Below, in pieces: positions 48,842 to 56,229 of a stretch of 64,000 nt of DNA; position 1 is the stretch's first letter; the number at the start of each line of letters is the position of its first letter. The notes below the pieces were generated by a model that was not told the origin of the DNA, ran no database searches, and saw only the letters and a program-made list of their open reading frames with translations. The translations under genes were made by a program, and so were the position numbers. The DNA is taken from positions 20,855,007 through 20,919,006 of the forward strand of contig CM039210.1 of NCBI GenBank assembly GCA_008360975.2, read 5' to 3'. The DNA is from Lichenostomus cassidix (Eukaryota; Chordata; Aves; Passeriformes; Meliphagidae).

Positions 48842-51800
48842 TTATCCACCCCTTATTCTATTACCATCTACAGAGTTCTCACTTAAGATAAGGTCTCCTT
48901 GTGGTACACAACGGGTTTCCCCATCTGCCTTCATCACCCACCAAGTATAACCAGGTCCTTGGGCAAAAACCACTCCACGGATGGGTTTGCCTTTGCCTGA
49001 GGTGGGACTAATCCAAACAGTCTTTCCTAAAAAACCTCTTACGTGTACCACAGGGACTTTATCTCCATCCACTGTGTGCCAAGGTTCGGACTCGGCAGGA
49101 CCGGCTCGATTGATAGAACCCCTTGTGTTAACCATCCAGGTGGCCTTTGCTAAGTTCAGTTCCCAATTTTTGAAGGTTCCCCCACCAAGTGCCTTCAAAG
49201 TTGTCTTAAGTAGTCCGTTGCACCGTTCAACTTTCCCGGCAGCTGGTGCGTGATAGGGGATATGGTATATCCATTCAATTCCATGTTCTCTAGCCCAGGT
49301 GCTTATGAGGCCATTCTTGAAATGGGTTCCATTGTCAGACTCGATTCTCTCAGGGGTACCATGTCTCCACAGGACTTGCTTTTCCAGACCCAAGATGGTG
49401 TTCCGGGCAGTAGCATGAGGCACAGGGTAGGTCTCTAACCATCCCGTGGTTGCTTCCACCGTGGTCAGCACGTAGCGCTTTCCTTGGCGGGTTTGGGGAA
49501 GTGTGATGTAGTCAACTTGCCATACTTCCCCATACCTGTACTTTGACCATCGTCCACCATACCACAGAGGCTTTACCCGCTTGGCCTGTTTGATTGCAGC
49601 GCAAGTCTCACAGCTGTGGATGACCTGTGAGATGTTGTCCATGGTCAAGTCCACCCCTCGGTCACGAGCCCACCTGTATGTCGCATCTCTCCCTTGATGA
49701 CCAGAGGCATCATGGGCCCCACGAGCTAGAAATAATTCTCCTTTGTGCTGCCAGTCCAGATCCACCTGTGACACTTCCACCTTGGCAGCTCGGTCCACCT
49801 GCTCGTTGTTACGATGCTCTTCATTAGCCCGACTCTTGGGTACATGTGCATCCACGTGTCGAACTTTCACGGTCAGCTTTTCTGCCCGGGCGGCGATGTC
49901 CTGCCAAATCTCAGCGGCCCAGATGGGTTTTCCTCTGTGCTGCCAGTTAGCCTTTCTCCAGCGATCTAACCATCCCCATAGCGCGTTGGCTACCATCCAG
50001 GAGTCAGTGTAGAGATAAAGCCTTGGCCATTCCTCTCGTTCGGCAATATCCAAAGCCAGTTGGATGGCTTTAAGCTCTGCGACCTGACTCGATCCACCTT
50101 GTCCCTCGGTGGCCTGTACAGCTTGTCGTGTGGGGCTCCATACTGCAGCTTTCCATTTCCGATCTGCGCCTACAATTCGGCAGGACCCATCGGTGAAGAG
50201 GGCATAGCGTCTTTCACTCTCCGGCAGCTCGTTATACGGGGGTGCTTCCTCGGCACGTGCTACTTTCTCCTCTGCTTCTTCTGAAGATAATTTAAAAGTC
50301 TCACCTTCAGGCCAGTTTGTTATAATTTCCAGAATCCCAGGGCGATTTGGGTTTCCAATACGGGCGCACTGCGTGATGAGGGCAATCCATTTGCTCCACG
50401 TGGCATCAGTGGCATGGTGGGTAGAGGGAACCCTTCCCTTGAACATCCACCCCAGCACTGGCAGTCGGGGTGCAAGGAGAAGTTGTGTTTCTGTGCCAAT
50501 CACCTCTGAGGCGGCTTGGACTCCTTCGTAAGCTGCCAAGATTTCTTTCTCGGTGGGAGTGTAGTTGACTTCAGACCCTCTGTAACTTCGACTCCAGAAT
50601 CCCAGTGGTTGACCTCGGGTCTCGCCAGGCACCTTCTGCCAAAGGCTCCAGGACAGACCATGGCTCCCGGCTGCAGAGTAAAGCACATTCTTTACCTCTG
50701 GTCCTGTCCTGACTGGTCCCAGGGCTACCGCATGAGCGATCTCCTGTTTGATCTGGGTGAAGGCTTGCTGCTGTTCAGGGCCCCAGTGGAAATCGTTCTT
50801 CTTGCGGGTTATGAGGTAGAGAGGACTCACGATCTGGCTGTACTCAGGGATGTGCATTCTCCAAAAGCCTATGGCACCTAGGAAAGCTTGCGTCTCCTTC
50901 TTGTTGGTTGGTGGAGACATCGCGATGATCTTATTGATGACCTCAGAAGGAATCTGACGCCGTCCGTCTTGCCACTTTACTCCCAGGAACTGGATCTCTC
51001 GGGTAGGTCCCTTGACTTTACTCTTCTTGATGGCAAAACCGGCTTCCAGGAGAATTCTGATGATTTTCTCTCCTTTCCCAAATACTTCCGTTGCCGTGTC
51101 CCCCCACACAATGATGTCATCAATATACTGCAGATGTTCTGGAGCCTCACCCTTTTCCAGTGCAGCCTGGATCAGTCCATGGCAGATGGTGGGACTGTGC
51201 TTCCACCCCTGGGGCAGTCGGTTCCACGTGTACTGCACACCTCTCCAGGTGAAAGCAAACTGAGGCCTGCACTCTGCTGCCAGAGGAATGGAGAAAAAGG
51301 CATTGGCAATGTCGATGGTCGCATACCACTTTGCTGCCTTGGATTCCAGCTCGTACTGAAGTTCCAACATGTCCGGTACAGCAGCACTCAGTGGTGGTGT
51401 GACTTCATTCAGGCCATGGTAATCCACTGTCAGTCTCCATTCTTCACTGGACTTACGCACCGGCCATATGGGGCTGTTAAAGGGTGAGTGAGCCTTGCTG
51501 ACCACCCCTTGGCTCTCCAGTTCCCGAATCATCTTATGGATGGGGGCCACAGAGTCTCTGTCAGTGCGGTATTGCCGGCGGTGCACTGTTGCTGTAGCAA
51601 TTGGTACCCGCTGTTCTTCAATTCTCAGTAGTCCTACAGCAGACGGGTTATCTGAGAGACCGGGCAGGGTATTCAGTTGTCTTATGTCTTCCGTCTCTAC
51701 GGCTGCTATCCCAAAAGCCCAGCGATGTCCCTTTGGGTCTTTGAAATATCCACTCCTGAGATAATCTATGCCGAGGATGCATGGGGAGTCTGGACCAGTC

Positions 51801-52060
51801 ACAATGGGGTGTTTCTGCCACTCGTTCCCAGTTAAACTCACTTCAGCTTCCAGTACAGTCAGCTGCTGGGATCCTCCTGTCACCCCAGAAATGGAAATGG
51901 ATTCGGTCCCCACATACCTGGATGGCATCAGGGTGCACTGAGCGCCGGTGTCAACCAAAGCCGTATATCTTTGTGGGTCAGACGTGCCAGGCCATCGGAT
52001 CCACACAGTCCAATAGATCCGATTATCCCTTTCCTCTACCTGGCTAGAGGCAGGGCTCCT
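48842..52060 (-). CDS. pol: ERV-L1 Pol: protease-RT-RNase H-integrase
   Basis: Open frame of 1,072 residues counted from the codon after the gag UAG (52061-52063), same frame as the Gag tail, so it is expected as a Gag-Pol readthrough product. Aspartic protease: VDTGAQ at 37-39. RT: aspartate 250 and YIDD 312-315, with LPQGWKHSP before it. RNase H: D624, E662, D686 (FTDGS, AELKA, YTDSW). Integrase: zinc residues H783, H788, C817, C820, and D850, D909, E945 with 35 residues between the last two. All catalytic positions are present. ERV-L type by overall motif set (family knowledge). No dUTPase or env follows. The stop TAA is the three bases before the 3' LTR, so the last residues are encoded by the polypurine tract. 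Confidence 0.96.
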   Translation of the reverse strand, partial: RSPASSQVEERDNRIYWTVWIRWPGTSDPQRYTALVDTGAQCTLMPSRYVGTESISISGVTGGSQQLTVLEAEVSLTGNEWQKHPIVTGPDSPCILGIDYLRSGYFKDPKGHRWAFGIAAVETEDIRQLNTLPGLSDNPSAVGLLRIEEQRVPIATATVHRRQYRTDRDSVAPIHKMIRELESQGVVSKAHSPFNSPIWPVRKSSEEWRLTVDYHGLNEVTPPLSAAVPDMLELQYELESKAAKWYATIDIANAFFSIPLAAECRPQFAFTWRGVQYTWNRLPQGWKHSPTICHGLIQAALEKGEAPEHLQYIDDIIVWGDTATEVFGKGEKIIRILLEAGFAIKKSKVKGPTREIQFLGVKWQDGRRQIPSEVINKIIAMSPPTNKKETQAFLGAIGFWRMHIPEYSQIVSPLYLITRKKNDFHWGPEQQQAFTQIKQEIAHAVALGPVRTGPEVKNVLYSAAGSHGLSWSLWQKVPGETRGQPLGFWSRSYRGSEVNYTPTEKEILAAYEGVQAASEVIGTETQLLLAPRLPVLGWMFKGRVPSTHHATDATWSKWIALITQCARIGNPNRPGILEIITNWPEGETFKLSSEEAEEKVARAEEAPPYNELPESERRYALFTDGSCRIVGADRKWKAAVWSPTRQAVQATEGQGGSSQVAELKAIQLALDIAEREEWPRLYLYTDSWMVANALWGWLDRWRKANWQHRGKPIWAAEIWQDIAARAEKLTVKVRHVDAHVPKSRANEEHRNNEQVDRAAKVEVSQVDLDWQHKGELFLARGAHDASGHQGRDATYRWARDRGVDLTMDNISQVIHSCETCAAIKQAKRVKPLWYGGRWSKYRYGEVWQVDYITLPQTRQGKRYVLTTVEATTGWLETYPVPHATARNTILGLEKQVLWRHGTPERIESDNGTHFKNGLISTWAREHGIEWIYHIPYHAPAAGKVERCNGLLKTTLKALGGGTFKNWELNLAKATWMVNTRGSINRAGPAESEPWHTVDGDKVPVVHVRGFLGKTVWISPTSGKGKPIRGVVFAQGPGYTWWVMKADGETRCVPQGDLILSENSVDGNRIRGG

Positions 52061-52406
52061 CTACTCCTGTTTTTGGTGCACGATGTTCTTCTCCTGTAAA
52101 TGTGTTCCTGAGGTCCCTTCAAGAGGATCAGTCATATTATCACTTCCATTCTGTCTGGAGTTCTGTCCACAAGAGACTGGGGCAGTGTTGTACCTAGATG
52201 AGCCTCCTGAAGTGGATGTTTCTTTTTTCAATTCACGTACCCGGGCTGCTAAGGTGGAGGTGGGTTTCCTATCCCACTTCCTCATGTCTTCCCCATGCTC
52301 TTGAAGGAAAAACCAGAGGTCACGTCGTGGAGTTTGTTTTCTTTCCCTGACTGGAGTACGTCTGCTCCTGATGGCAGAGACTCGGGTTGGTTTTGGTGTG
52401 GCATGG
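52061..52406 (-). pseudogene. gag: Gag C-terminal tail, out of frame with the rest of gag
   Basis: The last 115 or so codons of gag are in the pol frame, but an extra base near 52407 (absent in provirus A) puts them out of step with the upstream gag. The tail is basic at first, then rich in Ser, Gln and Asn, with no CCHC knuckle, and ends at the UAG before pol. In provirus A the same tail is joined in frame to the start of its shortened gag. Confidence 0.85.
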
Positions 52407-53744
52407 TAAAAATCTTTCTGTGAGCTCTTTCCTTAGTTTCTGATGGCTCTCTTCAATCAATCTCCGGACTTGCTTGGCGAGGTTTGTTTCTACCGATGAG
52501 ACCTGGGTGCGTAGTGGGGCGGTGACAGTGTCCTCATAAATTCTCAGTTTGTTTGCTAACACGCCCACCTGGTCTTCGCCTTCCCTCCACTGCAATGTTG
52601 CCAGGTAACGAGAGTATATCTCTGGTCCGAGCCGCGCGAATCTTAGCCACATTTGTGAAGTGCACCGGACATTATCTGGGCTCTTGGGGAATCTCTCGTT
52701 GTCTGAGAAAATGATCTCTAGCACGGCCAATTCCCTCAGGCATCGGATACCTTGTTCTATTGTGTTCCATTTCCTTTGGTGCATCTGGAGGTCTTCTTTG
52801 CACAGGTATCTGTCCCGTACACACAGCAGCAATCGCCGCAAGAGGCTGAGAGTTTCCTCGGTTTTCCCAATCCCCTGGTCAATGACCACATCCTGAGACA
52901 GGGATCCCAGTTGTCTGGCCTCACTTCCATCCAGAATAGTGTCATTAGCTGCGGCGTCCCAGATACGGAGCAGCCAGGTCAAGATGGACTCATTCGCCTG
53001 CCGGGTGAATTCTCTCCGTAGGTCACGCAGCTCCCCCAGGGATAGAGAGCGAGTGATGATCTCTGGCTCTGTCTCTTCTGCTTGGTGAGATGGTCCTGCC
53101 GCATCCTCATCGGTTGCTATACGGACTGATTTGCTCTTTGATTTCTTCTTCTGGACGGGGGCAACCGCTACTGGCTTTGGCTGTTCTGATTCAGCAATAG
53201 TCTGTGTTGAGACATTGACTGCTCGTTTGGTTCCTTTCCTCTTGGTGGCAGTTTGCGTGGACGTGGTGCCTGCTGACTTGTTTCTTTTCTCCTCCTCTTC
53301 GAGAAGACGCTGTACAACACCAAGTATTGTTCTGTTTCTCAGCATGAGGTACACAGTGCTGGTCAAAGACAATAGAACTGACAAAAACATTATGCCATCC
53401 CTAGCATCCAGAGAGAACTCAATGTTGTCAAAGATGGCTGTGCCTGGCCTGAAATGCTGGAAGAAACCACTCTCTCTTCCTAGCCCCAGAGGGTGGGTGC
53501 GATTGCTGAGGAGGTCCCAGACGAAGCAGCTCAGGTTAGGCCAGGCAGACAAAGTCCAGTATATATTCCGAATGGTATTCATCGCCTCACAGGTTACCAT
53601 GCAATAGGCATAATAAACCAATACAGCAATTCTCATGCCATTCCCTGGTCGCAACAGGAGCAATGCAACGGGTAGATAGTTTCCCATTTGAGGGAAAATA
53701 TAAAGGGTAAGATATATTACCCACATAGACAGGCTGAGCATCAT
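52320..53744 (-). CDS. gag: ERV-L1 Gag with multi-pass membrane N-terminus
   Basis: Gag, 474 residues as read, the last 30 changed by the extra base near 52407. Start: the MM at 53744 matches the first Met of ERV-L2 gag; an in-frame ATG in the primer site (53784-53786) would add 14 residues. Hydrophobic segments at about 3-18, 37-52, 61-79 and 118-135 (for example IMFLSVLLSLTSTVYLML) suggest three or four membrane passes. An acidic then basic linker (149-208, with KKKSKSKSVR) follows. From about 233 comes capsid with WLLRIWD (257-263) and LGSLS, which I recognise as the ERV-L/Fv1 Gag type. No myristoylation signal and no zinc knuckle are seen. I infer assembly on an internal membrane such as the ER. 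Confidence 0.88.
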   Translation of the reverse strand: MMLSLSMWVIYLTLYIFPQMGNYLPVALLLLRPGNGMRIAVLVYYAYCMVTCEAMNTIRNIYWTLSAWPNLSCFVWDLLSNRTHPLGLGRESGFFQHFRPGTAIFDNIEFSLDARDGIMFLSVLLSLTSTVYLMLRNRTILGVVQRLLEEEEKRNKSAGTTSTQTATKRKGTKRAVNVSTQTIAESEQPKPVAVAPVQKKKSKSKSVRIATDEDAAGPSHQAEETEPEIITRSLSLGELRDLRREFTRQANESILTWLLRIWDAAANDTILDGSEARQLGSLSQDVVIDQGIGKTEETLSLLRRLLLCVRDRYLCKEDLQMHQRKWNTIEQGIRCLRELAVLEIIFSDNERFPKSPDNVRCTSQMWLRFARLGPEIYSRYLATLQWREGEDQVGVLANKLRIYEDTVTAPLRTQVSSVETNLAKQVRRLIEESHQKLRKELTERFLPCHTKTNPSLCHQEQTYSSQGKKTNSTT

Positions 53745-53777
53745 GGTGATAGGATTTTCTGAGTTTCCCCAGGTCGA

Positions 53778-53795
53778 GCCCCACATTGGGCGCCA
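53778..53795 (-). other. Primer binding site, lysine tRNA type
   Basis: TGGCGCCCAATGTGGGGC on the minus strand, five bases after the 5' LTR; identical to provirus A. Classical ERV-L elements are named for a leucine tRNA site, so a lysine site is unusual for this pol type. Confidence 0.88.
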
Positions 53796-53800
53796 AAATA

Positions 53801-54265
53801 TGTGTTGGTTTGAAACAAACCAGTGGGAGATCACAAGTCAAGATTGAAATTAAAAATAAGTGAAATAATACAAGGAAAAAGCACTGACAAAGTCAGATAC
53901 AACCTAACACCCTGTTAGGGTGGTGGTAGCAGTCCGACTGAAGTAGTCCAGTTGAAGCAGTGATCCTGTGAAGGTCTAGTCTCCAGCTGAAGATCCAGTG
54001 TAGCTCTTGTCCTCTGGGAACCCAGTAGACAGGGCTAGCTCAGGCAGTTCCAAGGCCAGGTTATATCCAGGTGGGAACACCTGGTTCCTCCCTCCTCGGC
54101 AGAGCATCTCACAATGGGATGAGATAAGTCCATGAGTCACACGGTGGGTCCCTGATGGCCCATTGCCTGTCATCCGGAGTGGGTCATTAGCAGGTGATAG
54201 CAGCTAACGGCCCACAGCTGGTGGTAATAGAATACTTAACTACATCTATATTGCAACCTAGGACA
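53801..54265 (-). repeat. 5' LTR of provirus B, with promoter
   Basis: 465 bp. TATAA (within 54059-54068, minus strand) directly follows an inverted pair of E-box-like sites (CCAGGTG and CACCTGG, 54067-54084). No AATAAA or ATTAAA is present in the sense strand of this LTR, so the polyadenylation signal must be a variant. Confidence 0.95.
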
Positions 54266-54378
54266 CCACATAAACTGTACGTGAGAGGACTTTGCGAGTT
54301 ATTGGGAAATAACGTGTAAACAAAGATATGTTACATTAGTGTTTGTATTTCTATTTTGATATTTCTATTTGAAGCAGT

Positions 54379-55111
54379 ATGAAGTTTTTAATTCTCTGTC
54401 TTGTTAAGTGGACTAAGTTTAACAATACCATTGAGATCAGGTCTGGGAAAACAATGGAGCTTCAATCTCCACCTGAAATTGATAGAGGAAGTAATGAAGA
54501 CAGCTAATCTGACTCATTCTTAGGTATGTGTTCGTATGCCTGAACATTTGGGAAAAGGAATGCACTTAATTGGAGTTCAAATCCCTACTGATATAAAATG
54601 GGCAACGTTGTGGGTAAGTACCTCATTTAATATAAGTAAAGAAGAAAAAGATCAGGAGTGGGATGTGGAGAAATCACCTTACCCTAGCACATGTATAAAC
54701 AGATGTAATTCCCCAAAAGGACTAGGCAGAGTGAATTGTGTCAAGATCACTTTTGTAGGAAACCATATGAATTGTAACGTGATTGGTTTTTTTTTTAAGC
54801 AAATCAGAACTGAATGACTTTAGATATGATGTTGGCCTCACAAGGGAGGGAGTCTGTACCATAACTAACTGTAGTTGCTGTGTATATATTGATCAAACTC
54901 AGAAAGTAGTTACTAATTTGGAGGCAATTTGGGAACAATTTGGGAATTTCAGGAGTTGTTGGAAAAGAAATCATCTTGGTTTCCACACCTATCTCAATGG
55001 GTCAAATGGATTATAGTGACTGTGATGATAGTGATTATAGTCTTTGTAGGCATTTATGTGAATGGTTGTACTAATGTCTGTAACCCAAAATATTATAAAG
55101 CTTTTAAATGA
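54379..55111 (+). pseudogene. env: G2 env, shortened
   Basis: Gamma-type envelope remnant after the insertion site of provirus B. From ATG 54379 (MKFLILCL) the surface part reads NLTHS, a stop, then VCVRMPEHLGKG in the same frame, which I recognise as the N-terminal type of gamma env. Most of the surface subunit and the fusion peptide region are missing. The transmembrane subunit retains CTITNCSCC, a CX6CC motif (about 54857-54883), IWEQFG, and near the end a hydrophobic anchor (WIIVTVMIVIIVFVGIYV) with a short tail ending at TGA 55109-55111. Frames are broken between these parts. Confidence 0.8.
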
Positions 55112-55112
55112 G

Positions 55113-55135
55113 ACTTGCTGAAAATTTCAGCAAGT
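55113..55135 (+). other. Perfect 11-bp inverted repeat after env
   Basis: ACTTGCTGAAA and TTTCAGCAAGT are separated by one base. It starts two bases after the env stop and ends just before the polypurine tract (55138-55150). Confidence 0.85.
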
Positions 55136-55150
55136 ATCAAAGGAGGGGAG

Positions 55151-55707
55151 TATTGGGAAAATGTCTAATTGTAACAAATAATGTTTAAGTCTTGTGAATT
55201 CCTTTAGCTTTAACAGACAGTGCTTAGTCCTGTATTCACCCATATCAGTAATTAATGTGTGCAAGTGGATATCTTAGCCTTGAGACTGAAGACTGTGGGC
55301 CTGAGCAATGCTGATAAGAAGGTATATCTTGGGCAGACCACATCACTGGGATGCATTCAAGAAGCTGGGTTTTTTGAGGCCTGTGACAAAAAAAAGATAA
55401 TTTGAGGGATGGGATGTTCCCCAAATGACCACCAGCAATCCTCAAGAGACCCCTATTCTAATGTAAATGAGTTCTGAGAAGTGATTTAAATATGTAAAAG
55501 AATTCCTGGGGACATTTAGAATATATGTATGAGTTTCAGGAAATGTAATGGATATGTATTAGTTACATAGATATAAACCAGTCTGTTAGCTGGCTGCAGT
55601 ACGTGTGATAGGAGGAGATATCCCCTGCACACCCAGCGCCGAAATAAAGTAATGCCGCTTTCTAATACTGAAATTAAAGTGTTAGAGAGTTTTATTCCTG
55701 ATTTTCA
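55151..55707 (+). repeat. 3' LTR of G2
   Basis: Starts TATTGGGAAAATG directly after AAAGGAGGGGAG and ends ATTTTCA. Hairpin and AATAAA at 55611-55650. It matches 39763-40677 without its insertion. Confidence 0.85.
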
Positions 55708-55711
55708 GTGA

Positions 55712-56229
55712 CAGGCTTGTCCATTGTACCATGCAAGGGGTATGGAGTCCCTCACACTGCGCAGGGAGTGGTAGAGTCCATTGGTGCACACAGAAGGGGG
55801 GTTGAAGTCCCTTTTTTAGCACGTAAAAAGGGATATGAAGTCCTTTGTAGTGTTTGAAATTATGGAAAATAAACCCGGTGTAGATAAGGGGACACCCTTG
55901 GCCGAGGTTGTGCAAAATTAGGAGAAATTGTTCAGTACAGTAGAATTTTGCAAGGACTGTGCAATAATGTTGTGCTAGGAGAATTGGCCAGCTATAATCT
56001 GGTCTGCTTGCTCAGCAGGGCAATGGCCGTCACAAAACTTTAATGACACACTTGCAGTTAGTGTCTTTGTAGACCAGGCAGCTCCCATCAGGAGATATTT
56101 TAAGAAGCATATGCCAGTGTGGTGGGGACCAATACAGATGGGGGACTGTTGGTCTCAGCACAGCCCCTATGTATTAAAACAAAGGGAGACAGGACTCTAT
56201 TCTCCTAAGAAGCCAAGAAGAGTATCCAG
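55712..56229 (+). other. Unassigned sequence between G2 and G3 pol
   Basis: Several short open stretches but no convincing gag or protease motif. It could be decayed 5' sequence of G3. Confidence 0.4.

Larger units (their letters stand above)
48375..54265 (-). mobile_element. ERV-L1 provirus B, nearly complete
   Basis: 5,891-bp minus-strand provirus with CCACA duplicated at 48370-48374 and 54266-54270. Order on the minus strand: 5' LTR, lysine-type primer site, gag, UAG, pol, polypurine tract, 3' LTR; there is no env. The two LTRs differ at about nine of 466 positions by eye (about 2%). It inserted into G2 between integrase and env. The only defect seen in its genes is one extra base late in gag. 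Confidence 0.98.
39763..55707 (+). mobile_element. G2: gammaretrovirus-like provirus, heavily invaded
   Basis: Two related LTRs (39763-40677 and 55151-55707) enclose gag, protease, RT, RNase H, integrase and env remnants in the usual order on the plus strand. It has received an ERV-L1 solo LTR, LTR-Q, LTR-X, an unclassified insert in RT, and the whole of provirus B between integrase and env. The capsid and nucleocapsid are missing. Its own sequence is about 7 kb of the 15.9 kb. Confidence 0.88.

Noticed and set aside
50888..51487. 199-codon plus-strand frame, repeated at 9127-9726
   Set aside because: It is antisense to the conserved RT. Being open in both proviruses is explained by constraint on pol; no independent motif.
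55741..55870. Translation resembling an integrase turn (PHTAQGVVES)
   Set aside because: It lies in the wrong place, with no catalytic residues around it; taken as chance.
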